Below, piece by piece: positions 1 to 10,850 of a stretch of 64,000 nt of DNA (positions within the stretch are counted from its first letter, which is position 1; every line of letters starts with the position of its first letter). A program made the translations under genes and the position numbers. Source of the stretch: Nephrocerus scutellatus (lineage: Eukaryota; Arthropoda; Insecta; Diptera; Pipunculidae). The notes beneath the pieces were generated by a model. That model did no database searches. It worked only from the letters and a program-made list of their open reading frames with translations, and was not told the DNA's origin. The stretch is taken from the NCBI GenBank assembly GCA_947095585.1, contig OX352761.1:19049277-19113276 (forward strand), read 5' to 3'.

Positions 1-480
1 ACTCTTGGCTTTCCTTAATTATTTTTTGTATACCTTGAGCGATGATTTGATTTGATTTGTCGGTCTCTACTCTTGTGGTCTTGGCTAATTTGAACAGTTT
101 TAACAGCTGTTTCTAAATAGTCCCAACTCTGAAGTCCACCAATCTGGTCTCTTCTTGCCTCTTGGTCGAATGAGGGTGCAAGAAGCAAACAGCTAAGGGG
201 ACGCATGCCGGACCTATGGGTAAAGGAGGAGGGTTTGAGGCATCGGACTATCCCTAATCCAAGGTGTAACAGCATACGGCGATGAATGCACTAAGCGGGT
301 GCTTAGTCATGGGCGACTTCCTTTCCCGGATACTTGTAGGAATCACAATTGACGTTAAAAAAATAATTATGAGACCGATGCATCTTAAAGCGCATCAACT
401 TCGGTTTCTGTGGTATCGAGAGAAGCTGTTGCCTGTTGAGCTGTCAACGGCCAACCCCATTTTGACCTTAACTGCTTGCG
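1..480. other. no gene recognised
   Basis: No convincing coding sequence or repeat boundary is seen. The short open frames on either strand lack family motifs and splice signals. The stretch leads directly into a LINE-like coding relic at 481. Confidence 0.4.
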
Positions 481-845
481 AACTCTACCCATAGTTCAGA
501 CGGCATTGCCTCATCTGAAACTCGCGACGGTGTCAGAATTAAGGCAAACTTCTGGTATTCTGACCCGTCCATAATCGTTGATGATGTGATCGTACCGGAG
601 ATTTCCGGATGTTCTTCTATTGAAAAGGCATTAGATGGGCTACTGATCCAACAACACCGAGGAGGATTCATTAAATTGAACTCAAAAGAGAGAAGGCGAC
701 TTACGCAATGGCAAAGATAGAGAGAATGCTCGATTGATTTTGCTAAAGTCGCCCCTTCCACTCAGCCCGAAGCCAAGCGCGTCATTTCAGAGGTCCAACG
801 ACACCAGCATTGGCTACCAAGGAGACTAGGATGATTTGTAAGTTT
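481..845 (+). mobile_element. broken retroelement ORF1-like fragment
   Basis: Conceptual translation on the plus strand gives a run containing GCSSIEKALDGLLIQQHRGG, followed by an FIKLNSKERRRL motif, with in-frame stops soon after (TAG near 718 and TGA after 'RRLG'). The same motif series (GCSSIGKELDRLLIQQHRSG, then CIKLNSKERRRL) occurs on the minus strand at 16184-16816, so this is a dispersed family and not a unique host gene. The closeness of the second copy to a LINE reverse-transcriptase region suggests an ORF1 or gag-like part of a non-LTR element. That assignment is an inference; I recognise no domain in it. Confidence 0.5.
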
Positions 846-1070
846 AGAGTTTAACTAACCCTTTTCTGTATTTGAGCCAGTCGGTTTTTTCGATTATTTC
901 TAAAAACTGGTTGACGAGAGGATTCATTGGTTCATTTTTAACCCAATTTCTAAAGCCAGATTTAATTCAAACTTTGCACACGTGTCTTTTTCCGATGACA
1001 ACACTTTCTATTAAAATTTGAAAGTATTCGTTCCACAGGGCCGAGGGTGCCCCATATTAATTCAAAATTA
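846..1070 (+). repeat. dispersed repeat with CACACGTGT core
   Basis: It contains the series 'aaagccagatttaattc', 'actttgcacacgtgt', 'gatgacaacactttctat', 'aaaatttgaaa'. The same ordered words recur at 40150-40330 and 40685-40930 (same strand) and at 17390-17900 and 61470-61760 (opposite strand). It is therefore a multi-copy, non-coding element. No terminal repeats could be fixed, so its class is unknown. Confidence 0.55.
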
Positions 1071-3284
1071 TTATTTTTTTTTTATTTTAATTAGAAAAAT
1101 TAGAGAATAATAATATTTATGACTGCATTAATTTTTCAATTAATAAACAAATGAACTTATTAACATACTGATTAGAAGATGTGGCATTTTAGATTTCGGT
1201 ACACATTCCCAGTAGTGTTAGTGGCTGTTGGTGGAACCTTTCAGTCGAATCAATTAAAAGCCATAGCAGCAGCCTCAAATTAATTATATTTATATATCGG
1301 AAAACGATTTTCCCAAGGTAGGCCAGCTACTCATAAAAGCTATACGCCGTGCCCTCTGATGAGCACACACCTAATTCCCGCCCGTCGCCGTCAACACAGC
1401 CAGACAACTACTCTATACATGGCATGCAGATGCAATAAAAGTTTTACGATCTCTGATTGATCACCACCGGCTTAGGGAAGTTGCACTCTGGCATATTCGA
1501 GTTACGTCATAACTCATCCAAAACTTGCGAGTAGTCGTAGATACAAAATGTTGTGTAAAGTGGATAATGATTTATGACTTTGCTCTGATAAACTGAAGTT
1601 AAGTTAATTTGAAGAACCCAAATACGCTCGTCGTCAAAGAATTTAATTCGAATTCAAGTGATCGGCGGCTTATATGCAGAGTATGCAGCTTGCAGTGAGT
1701 AGCGAACAAAAAATGTGAGAACGACAAATATTTCCATTTTTTTAATGCAAGACTATGAGAGGTGTGTGTGTGTGTGTGTGTGTGTTGAGGATGAAGGTTC
1801 ATTTTTGTGGTACAATCATAATCGATCGATAAAACGATCAAACTGTTCGACGACGATGTTTGCTGTCGGCGGAAATGTCCGATAAGGAGAAGTTCGCCGG
1901 CAGTGCGGAACGGGGACAAGGAAGGAGAAGACGTTATACGATTTACTCGGCATACTCGCGACCTGGCGATGATACTTATCAACCTATTTAATTGACACAT
2001 GCAATAAAACTGCGATATTAATCGCTGTCAGTTGCATCGGTCTCGGCTCTCGGCATCGGTATATCGGACATGACGCCGCCGCGGAGCAAAAAATAAACGC
2101 GTGTAATCCATGCGCTGTGAGGTAGGCAGGCGGCTTCAATAACTTAATATTGATTCATTGCGGCAAGCGAACATGCACTGTGTGTGCAACTGCGACTGCA
2201 ACATGTTTCAGTATCCAATGCGATCGCACAAATTGACAATCTGACAATCTGACAAACTTTTTTCTCCCCGCGGTCGTTCTCACGCCAGGGCGGTCGGTGA
2301 TCGTGTTCGTAGTTTGCCTTCCTATGTCAATACATACATTGAACTTTGGCCACCGTTGATCAAACTACCAGCTTAGTGGAGATCTCATTATCCAGCCATT
2401 TCCTCCTCCCTCCACTGGTCACTGTATGCATAACGGTGCAAATGCGTTAATTAAATTGCCAATTCATTTTGTGTAAGTAAGCGGACATCTTCAATAGTCG
2501 AAGTAGGCACAGGTAGACAGGTCGATTGGTTACAACCACAACAGCAACAACAAAAAACTATCCTCCTCTTTGATGTTTCAATGTGCGCACATTTTCCTTC
2601 TCGAAATTGGCTAAAAGGATTTGCCCGACGATCCACATAGGCCATAGGCGCCCAACAACCGCATCTGGGTAAAAACTAGTCCAATTGGCGTTTTTTTTGT
2701 GCGTTTCTGGCTTAATAGAAAGACACTCGCAGTACTCGCAGATCGATGGTGCATGCGGCGATCGATCGAGACCCAATCGGATAGATCGCATTTTGTATTA
2801 AGAGATGCAAAATGTGATAACGTCGTATCTACATGGAGGTTTGGCGATACTATCTACCGCGCTCTGTTAGTGATTGTCGGTCAGTGAGATTAAACGTCGT
2901 ATAGCGAAGCGCCTATTGTTATTGTTGTTGGTTGTTTCACTCCTCTTGTTTACATAAGTACGAGAGTTTTTTTTCAACTACTTCTTCGCTTCTTCTAATT
3001 TCTCTCTCAATAATAAACGGCACGATAATGAGACAATTTAATAAATACATTTTCCATGTTTCAGTTTATCCGGAGTATCTATACGTACTAGCTGCTTGTA
3101 CATGATCATTTTCTAATTAAGATGCACGCCGACTTCAATCTCGGTTAATCAGGAGAGGATCGGCGAAACAATGCGAAAAGATAAACATGGCTGTTTTGGT
3201 CTGCTGGCCTTTAGTTTGCAGCTGTAGCTGGTAGAGGTCAATCGATGGTTTGGATGAAATTTCACAAGCCCACGACTGCTTACA
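1071..3284. other. AT-rich non-coding stretch, no gene recognised
   Basis: No open frame here has family motifs. A (TG)n microsatellite lies at 1762-1785. From about 1200 to 3100 the sequence does not match any repeat family noted elsewhere in the window, so it may be single-copy intergenic DNA with possible regulatory content. I see no specific site that I can support. Confidence 0.4.
1762..1785. repeat. (TG)n microsatellite
   Basis: An uninterrupted dinucleotide run of about 12 copies, which makes the ORF reading HTHTHTH on the minus strand a repeat artefact. Confidence 0.9.
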
Positions 3285-3450
3285 ATTTTAAGTGATCCAT
3301 TAAAACCGTGGCTCTGGTAATAGTGCATTGGACTTCTCAGCAAGAGGTTCGAGGTCCGAATTCCAGAAACACCAAAAGTATTTTTCACGGTCCCATCTCG
3401 TGAATGTATGACAAACGTTCGAGAGTAATAAGTTGTCACGAAAAGCTTCT
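3285..3450 (+). mobile_element. tRNA-derived SINE-like copy
   Basis: A tRNA-like head is visible: an A-box-like 'tggctctggt' near 3309, then a B-box-like 'gaggttcgaggtccgaattc' at about 3343-3362, at a spacing typical of an internal Pol III promoter. The downstream body ('tatgacaaacgttcgagagtaataa') has a relative at 30915-31085 ('tttgacaaacgtccaaaagtaataa'), where another A-box-like 'ttgctcagtgg' is present. Shared body plus Pol III boxes support a SINE family; the exact ends are not defined. Confidence 0.5.
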
Positions 3451-3464
3451 CAACTCGATTTTTA

Positions 3465-3800
3465 TTCCGTTAGGTTAGCTTAAGTTAAGGTGGCTAACAG
3501 TGAAACCGACACACTTAGACCTTCGAGTCCATTGTTATACCACAGGGATCAGGAAAACTCCCTCCACCTACTCGATGATCCAATTAGTCTTCGTATGAAG
3601 CGTAGGAGACTACCAATGTCAATTCTGATGAGATCATTAGTGTCATTGCAGAGGAAACCTCCCATATGGAGTTTACGTTATTGGGAGAGGACTGGACAAG
3701 TACAGAGAAGATGGACAATGGTCTCCTTCTCCTCCGCTTGTTTGGTCGGCGAATTGTTGCGTTGATACACAAGAGCATTTCGCCGCCACCATTTCTGTGC
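3465..3800 (+). mobile_element. retroposon copy, same family as 8446-8785
   Basis: It starts with a degenerate TTAGG-like tract (ttaggttagcttaagttaag), then 'gtggctaacagtgaaaccga' and 'cacacttagacc'. A short open stretch reads MEFTLLGEDWTSTEKMDNGL. The reverse complement of 8446-8785 has the same order and reads MEFTFLGERWTSTEKMDNGI. Both are broken. The better-delimited copy at 8446 shows a target-site duplication, so this family moves by retroposition. Its coding identity is not recognised. Confidence 0.55.
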
Positions 3801-6795
3801 ACTTTTCTCTGCCAACGTCATTGTAGTGACATAGCATCGCTGCTAGCTCCTCATGGGTACCCAGACGCCATAAATCGATCCGTTTTAGCTGGCGCACGCA
3901 CATAACAAAAGTACGTCTGTGTAGAAGTAATCTTCACCTTTCAGTTGATACCAATATTTAGGCCCGCCCACTTTTGAACACGCCCCCTGCCAAAATTTAA
4001 TGTGAAAGTAATTTTTTGGCTATAACTCTGTCGAGGGGGATTGAATTGAACCCAATTTTTTATAGGACGGAATGTATTTTTATTACCTTTCATATGATAT
4101 TAATTAATAGTTACACATACCTGTTTTTCTATGGGAGCAACTCAATCATATGATATTTCACTCAATCAAGGCAGAAGAATTTTTTCAGCTTGAGCGTTCG
4201 CCAATTGATTTGTTAAAAACTTCTTGCCAAAAAAATTCTGACCTATACTATTAAGCTTTCGAAGCTAAGATATGTCCAACTGAATGACAACTTAATACGG
4301 TGGTGAGACTATTTGTAGAAGACCATGACCGGTTGCTGACTGAAGTAGACTGACTTTCACCTTAGAAGTGGCTCTTGAGTTATACAACTTGGTATGATCC
4401 GCTACGCTATAAAACTGCAGACGTTTCACAAAGCAGATCTAGGCTTTAAGAAATTAGAATTGTCGATGAATGATAATTGAGTGCGGTCGGTGGTGCGATT
4501 GTTCCCAGAAAGCCATTACCGGTTTCAGGCCGAAGTATGATGACTAGCAACTCCGCTACTCCATAAAACTTTGGGCATATTTTTCATCAGTCGAATAAAT
4601 CCACATCGCGTTGGGCCTTACTTTTACAGTCTGCATCAAAGTTGCTCCTTTTTACTAAGAGAGGTTAGGCTAGCGATTTTCTTTGATTTTATTTGCGGAA
4701 TAAATCATTTTGAGATAATGAGCGGCATGTTGTAGCGCATAGTCCCGGACGGGTACTTATTGTGTGTGCGTAGTATGTGTTGTGTGCTGTGTATAATGCG
4801 GCCATCATCCGGCTCATTCGCTCTGTGCTAGTGCGAGATCACTAAAATCTCATGTTCGCATTATTTTGCATAGACAGCAACACCAAAACATTATATCCTG
4901 ATTTGGTTAAGTTTTCCTTTGTCTGTGCCATCAAAATGAAGCAGATACCATCACCCAGCTGTGTACAAGAGCGGTACTAAACTGTGCGCTGCAAAATGTA
5001 TCCAATTATTTTTCGAAATTGCCATGAGTTACGCCAGTAAAATGCTTAATTCGCCAAGCGTTACCGGTGGTGGGACTGTCGGATGGATTGGGTGGTGTGG
5101 CTGTTGTGACTGTTGACTGTTAACTGTTGGATGGAGTGTGAAGCATCATTATCATTGGTCACAACAACAAAACCAGCACAGCAAATAAATAGTTTTAGCG
5201 ACGAATGCATCATTTCCAATGATTAACTCATTATGGTAATTTGTATGACTGGTCGGTCGCAGTATTAACACTGGCATACTGGGTGTTTTTCGTCGCATGC
5301 ATATCAAGGTTGAAAATTAGAAATAAATTAAAAACACTTGACGAACGAGGCGGCGACAAACAGACATACAGACAGACAGACAGACAGACAGACAGTCACC
5401 ACCACAGTCAGTGACATATTGCTCGCGGATGAGCAATTTTCCGTGCAATTGGTCATTCGCCAATGACCGTGAACTAAGTGGCATTTTTCCCATGAGGGTT
5501 TCGCGAGGGTTAATATGACGGAGCGGTGCAGTACACTGCACATGTGTGTCGCATTTTCTTGTATAACTTGTAAGCACATATTTCACACCTAACCGTCCAA
5601 TCCAGCTGGCCATAATGTGGCTAATATTAGTTTCGGTTTCTGTGGCGGAGAGGTGGATAGGCGGCGGAGGCGGTCAGCGCAAAACAACTGCGCTAAAGGG
5701 AACAACACCATCCAACTGTTGCGATGATGGAATTCTTTAATTTTAACTTTTTCCTGCCAATGTTGTACAATGCGGAATTTGCGCTGTCATTCACACATAG
5801 ACGAACAAACACGCATACCCGCATGATGGTCAAATGGTCAAGAGGTTACTTAACGTGCTAAGCACGCAGAGATGCGTTGCACGTTGGTGTCTCCTCTACG
5901 AAGATGTTAATGCCATGCAAACGGTTAGTTGGTTTCCACAGACTCTTCCAGCTATCATCATCAGTTGCAATTACTGCAAAACTGAACGTGGTAGCAGGCA
6001 GTGACAGTGGCAGTGGCAGTCAGTCCGAGATACAACGCAACTGTATAGTGCATCTGCATCGGAAGAGATATTCCCTCACATCGTTGTGTACAAATGAATA
6101 ATCCGGGAAATGATTAATGAGCTCCCTCATTACCTCCTGTTAAGCCAATGTCGCCTTGGACAATATGCGAAATTGTTAGCTGTTATGTTTAGTTGTTGGT
6201 TTTTCTTTTCATTTCGTTAAATAATTTCTATCTATTAGTTAGTCAGTCAGCTGTGGTTAAGATGCGCGATTCACACAAGCAAACGACTATAGCTGTGGTG
6301 GGTAAAGCGGGCAGGCGGACAGGGTGTCTCGCCTTTCTCTGTCAATGGGCGGAAAACAAGTGTTCTCGGTATCATCTTATTGGTCATCTCAGTCATTTCT
6401 CTGTTGTGGTTTTTATTTCTGCTTTGGTATTTTCATTTTCTATGCCTTCCTATCCAAAGCAAAGTCATATAATTTCCCCAATTTGTTATTGTTGGATTGG
6501 AATTCTGCAGAGAAATCAGCAGCTCCTTAATCGTATCTCTAACAGATTGGTAGTTGCTCTGATAATCAACAGACCCCAGGTCTAAGATGTTGGGTGGAGG
6601 AACTCGTATCCGGACAGTTCTTGTCCGTTCACTATGTCGGTCGTTGCCGTTTATTTATGAGAACATTTCACAAAATTAGTTCAAAAAATTTATCAAAATA
6701 CAATCCTTTATGTATTACCTATACACTCATCTGCGAAGTTTTAAGTAAATTGAAAGTCTGCAGTTAGAATTACACGTCAGCTAGTAACTAAGGAT
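3801..6795. other. non-coding stretch with minor repeats
   Basis: No gene recognised. A diverged pair of direct repeats lies at about 4268-4405 and 4450-4600 (shared words 'ccgctac', 'cataaaact', 'accggttt/accggttg', 'gaagta'). A GACA tetranucleotide run is at 5369-5394. The rest (about 4640-6790) shows no match to repeat families in this window and no coding signature. Confidence 0.4.
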
Positions 6796-6797
6796 TA

Positions 6798-7513
6798 CAG
6801 GGTTACCAAAACAAAACGCCACACAATTTTTATATTTTGATGAATTTTATTGAATCAAAGTAAAAAATGTTCACAAATATTTAAATTATCGAATTGCATT
6901 AGCAGTTTTCGATTTGGGCACCCTTAGTGGTGATTATGGCCTTCAAACGGCCGATAAAACTATTGCATGCAGCATGAAAGTGGCTCTGGCTCTGCGGTAT
7001 TTTGGCACATTCCCGGCGAAGCGCTTGCTTGAGATGATCGACACTTTGGTATTTTTTTGTCTCAACTTTGCTCTTCAAAATACCCCAAACCGAGAAATCT
7101 AGCGGATTTGCATTCGGTGAATTTGGTGGCCATTTTGCAGTGGAAATGAACCGCGGAACATTGTTTCTCAGCCAATCTTGTTTGACACGCGCTTTATGAC
7201 TCGGCGCCAAGTCCTGTTGAAATGTCCAGGCTCTGCGGCTGAAATGTTTTTGTGCCCAAGGCTTGAACGCTCCCTCCAACACATGATCCCGATAAATTTG
7301 AGCATTTATCTTGATGCCACGGTCCAAAAAAACGAGCGGGGAACGGCTTTCGGCCGTTACGGCGGCCCAAACCATCACCATCGGCGGGGCTTGATTTCGA
7401 GTGGCAATCCGTTGGTCCAAATTTTCAGTAGAACGACCGGGCAAGTAAATCCGGTCGTTTTGCTTGTTCACATATTGCTCAATAATGAACGGTGACTCAT
7501 CGGAGCAAACCAA
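6798..7513 (-). mobile_element. truncated maT-like (DD37D) mariner transposase copy
   Basis: The minus strand is open from 7513 down to a stop at 6899 (about 204 codons) and encodes the C-terminal two thirds of an IS630/Tc1/mariner-type DDD transposase. Visible motifs are VCSDESPFII (first Asp), WTFQQDLAPSHKA (second Asp) and WPPNSPNANPLDFSVWG (third Asp). I count 37 residues between the second and third Asp, the spacing of the maT family. The terminus at 6798 begins CAGGGT next to a TA dinucleotide, fitting a mariner-type inverted repeat. The N-terminal helix-turn-helix half and the other terminus are missing: sequence above 7513 is RTE-like. It is therefore a dead, one-ended copy. Confidence 0.85.
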
Positions 7514-8433
7514 ATTCGTCCTATCGTCCTGCCCACCGGAGCCTACCGAGCTTAATTCTCTTCACGATGTCGACATTGCGATAAAGCTCGTAGATCTCAT
7601 CATTATAGAGTCTCCTAAATCGTCCTTCACATACGGTGCCAATAATTCTCACATCACTTCACATCAGCAAATAGGCAAACGACCGAAAGCTCATAGTATG
7701 CGGACTATTGTCCAAAGTACTAATGGAAAAATGCTGACATGGTGTTTGCTGCTACAGTTGACCCGAGATAGTTAAAGGATCTTCTACTCTCAGACGTGGT
7801 CACCATGTTTTGTTTTGCTCTCATTTATGTGCAGCCCCAGATTTCGTGGCGCCCGTTCGATTTGGATGAAAGCTTCCTGTACAGCGCTTTGGTTTCTACC
7901 AACGATGTCAATGTCGTCTGCGTTAGCCAGTATCTGTATGGACTTAAAGACATCGCGTTACCGCTCCGGAAGCGTCCTTCCTCAAATACGGCGCCAACAA
8001 TTCTCCGAAAGACTTTTCTCTCGAACGCGGCTAAGAGGTAAGAATGCTTTTTGTTAAGCACACAAGTCTCGGATCCATATTTAAGTCCTGGTATGACCAT
8101 TGCTTTATACACCAGCAGCTTGGATGTTATGATTAAATTCCTGGATTTGAAGAGTCTTGACAGACTAATGTACGCTTTGTTGGCTTTGAGCAACCGTGCT
8201 CGTATTTCTGGTTCCATGCAGTTATCGGCAGCTACAGTTGACCCGAGATAGTTAAAGGATTGCGGTAATTCAAAATCGCGCTTCACTATTTTAATTGAGC
8301 AACTAATTTTGGATCTTCTACTCGCAGACGTGGCCACCATGTACATTGTTTTGTTGTCATTTGTGTGCAACCCCAGATTTCGTCGCGCCCGGTCGATCAG
8401 GATAAAAGCTTTCTGTACAGCTTTTGGTTTCTA
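7514..8433 (-). mobile_element. stacked 3' fragments of an RTE-like LINE
   Basis: At least two overlapping minus-strand fragments of the same LINE lie in series (about 7514-7945 and 7945-8433), because the 'cgcggtaacgctc' / 'ccaacaattctccg' segment occurs twice. The second reads as the post-catalytic reverse-transcriptase region (FNYLGSTVAADNCMEPEIRA, SKLLVYKAMVIPGLKYGSET, LLAAFERKVFRRIVG). This matches the plus-strand copy at 42870-44150 and is the arrangement seen in RTE-clade elements. Frames are broken throughout. Confidence 0.8.
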
Positions 8434-8445
8434 CCAACGACGTCA

Positions 8446-8785
8446 TATAATGCATGCATGCAGCAAGACTCGGAGTCTTCTCGAATGACTTCTGCAGATG
8501 ATGCATGGATGAGGAAGAGGAGTATGCCATTATCCATCTTCTCTGTACTTGTCCACCGCTCTCCCAGAAACGTAAACTCCATATGGTAGCTTTCTTCTAC
8601 AACGACACTGATGATCTTATATGAACACTGATATCAGCAGTCTATTTCGCTTCATACGAAGCTCTAAGTGGTTCAACGCGTAGGTGGAGGGAAACTTTCC
8701 TGATCCTTGTGGTGTACCAATGGACCATAGCTGGTCTAAGTGTGTCGGTTTTTACCGACAGCCACCTTAACCTAACCTAACCTAA
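8446..8785 (-). mobile_element. retroposon inserted in the RTE-like LINE, with target-site duplication
   Basis: A 340-bp block interrupts the LINE. It is flanked by near-identical 12-bp direct repeats, ccaacgacgtca (8434-8445) and ccaacgatgtca (8786-8797), with LINE sequence continuing on each side. On the minus strand it starts with three TTAGG-like units and then a segment shared with 3465-3800. A short frame (MEFTFLGERWTSTEKMDNGI) is shared by both copies. The clean duplication shows insertion by a target-primed or similar mechanism; the family is not recognised. Confidence 0.7.
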
Positions 8786-8797
8786 CCAACGATGTCA

Positions 8798-10850
8798 ATG
8801 CCGTCTGCGTAAGCCAGTATCTGAATGAACTTATAGAGGATTGTTCCTCTCGCCGTTACGTCAGAGTCTCGGATCACTTTCTCCAACGACATGTTGAAGA
8901 GGACGCAGGCCAATCCATCCCCTTGTCGGAGCCCGTTATAAATGTTGAATGGGCTTGATAGTGATCCGGATATTTTTACTTGGCTTATAACATTGGCCAT
9001 GGTCAACCTACATAGTCGTGTCAGTTTATTTGGGAGGCCGAATTCTCTCATGGCTTTATAAAGTTCTACTCTGGTTATGCTATCATAGGCGGCTTTAAAG
9101 CCTATAGAAAGGTGGTGTAGTGAGTTTTGGAACTCTAGACCTTTTTTCATCAACTGCCTAAGGGTGTATATCTGATCAGCATGATGACTTAAGCATATGG
9201 GGCTATCCTGTCTGAAGTCTGAAGGACAAAGGAGAAAATCCTATACGCGATACTCAACAACGATATACCACGATAATTGCTGTAGGTTGTGATATCTCCT
9301 TTCTTATGTATGGGGCACAGGATGCCTCTTCGCGAGTCTTCTGGCATCGCTTCTTCCTTATATACTTACACTATTAGTTCATGAATTGCTTGGTGTATTG
9401 CGGGGCCTCCTGTTTTAATCAGGTCCGCTGGAATACCATCAGATCCAGGAGACTTATTATTTTTGGCCCGATTTATCGCTCTGCTAACTATGCGGCAGCA
9501 TAGTGTGGTCACTAGTGCAGCCTCCAATTCCTCAGTTAAGCAACTCATGAAATTGTTCTTCCAATCGCCCTAAGATGCCTTTGAGATCGGCGATCAGGTT
9601 ACCCTCATTGTCTTTGCAGTATGTGCAACGCGGTGTATATTTGGTAGAACATCCCCGCTTGGTGCGGTCCTCGCTCTCTATACTGTTCTAGTTCTTGGAC
9701 GAGAATCTTCTCCCAGGGTGCTTTCTTTCGCCGGTGAATTTTTTTTCATGTCTTCTGAACTCTTTATATTCATCTTCGCGTGCCTGCGTTCTCTGAGATT
9801 GTTGCATTGCTCGGTACGCAAAATTCTTACGTTCAGTCGCCAGCTTACATTCGTCATCGAACCAGTCGTTCCGATCTCTACGATGACAGTATTCTTAAGG
9901 CGAGCCCATTTATCTTCTACGCCCGAAACTTCCGCCCCAGGACTTACTCTCCCTGCATTTAGGGCGAGTCCTATCGCTGGACCGTAGTTGTTTCTGGTTT
10001 TTTCGTTGTGAAGGGTAGCTGTGTTGACTCGAATCTGATTCGCGGATGCAGTCTTTCGTGATGATGCAATCCACCAACACGATAGTGGTCCGAGTCGACT
10101 TTGGCACCTCGGTATTTTCGTACCGTCATCAGGTTCGGGTTGTGGCGGCGATCTATCAACACGTGGTCTATCTGGTTGCGAGTGGCTCCATCAGGAGATA
10201 CCCAAGTGGCTTTGTGGATATTTTTACGCGCAAACCTTGTACTCGCAACGACCAAATTATTGCTCTTTGTCCATTGTTCTCGTGTAAGCTATTGGTGCCA
10301 ATGTACTGCCTGAATACTGGCTCCCTACCTATTTTGGCATTCATATCCCCTAGAATGATTTTTACATCATACTGAGGGCAGGCATGGAGTTCCCGTTCGG
10401 TGGGTTTCATTCTTTTGCTGACTAGAAACCCCACCCCGAGCACATGATGTCTTGCATGACAGCTGTAATATATGTCATATTCTGATTGTTGTAAGACGCC
10501 ATTCCCCGTCCAGTGCATCTCCTGGATTGCTGTTATGCCAGTATTATATTTAGACAGGTTATCGGCCAGCTACTGTGCAGCTCGAGCTCTATACAGTGAG
10601 CGTACGTTCTATTCGAAAATTCTTAAATCGCTAGCCGTTTTCATTGCCGTGGTCGCGTCGTTTATCAGTGTATCCGAGGCTGATTTGTGGTTCCGTAATA
10701 ATAATTTTTTTACGGGCGAGGCGGGCCAACCTTACTTTGAAGGGACTAGCCCGATCATTCAGTTTTTCCTCTATTGGAGGAAAATTCTTACCTCAAAAAG
10801 AGATTCTCTTTGGAGATCTACAAGTTCCATAGCCTCTTTTGTTTTAACTT
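8798..10850 (-). mobile_element. RTE-like LINE: reverse transcriptase and endonuclease, broken
   Basis: Reading the minus strand from high to low coordinates gives first an AP-type endonuclease/exonuclease/phosphatase domain (10518-9971: ILGDMNAKIG, NQIDHVLIDRRH, DSDHYRV). The reverse transcriptase follows (9548-8782: NNKSPGSDGIPADLIKTGG, FKAAYDSI, GLRQGDGLACVLFNMSLEK, ILAYADGIDIVG). The catalytic YADD-like motif reads YADG here. Stops and frameshifts separate the pieces. Domain order and motifs fit the RTE clade, of which copies annotated as 'craniofacial development protein 2-like' are common in fly genomes. The 5' part at 10690-10830 recurs at 55441-55560. Confidence 0.85.

Noticed and set aside
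1599..2000. Minus-strand frame of 133 codons with HTHTHTH
   Set aside because: Crosses a (TG)n microsatellite and has no family motif or splice context.
5317..5613. Frames with CLSVCLSVCLSVC
   Set aside because: Artefact of the GACA tetranucleotide run.
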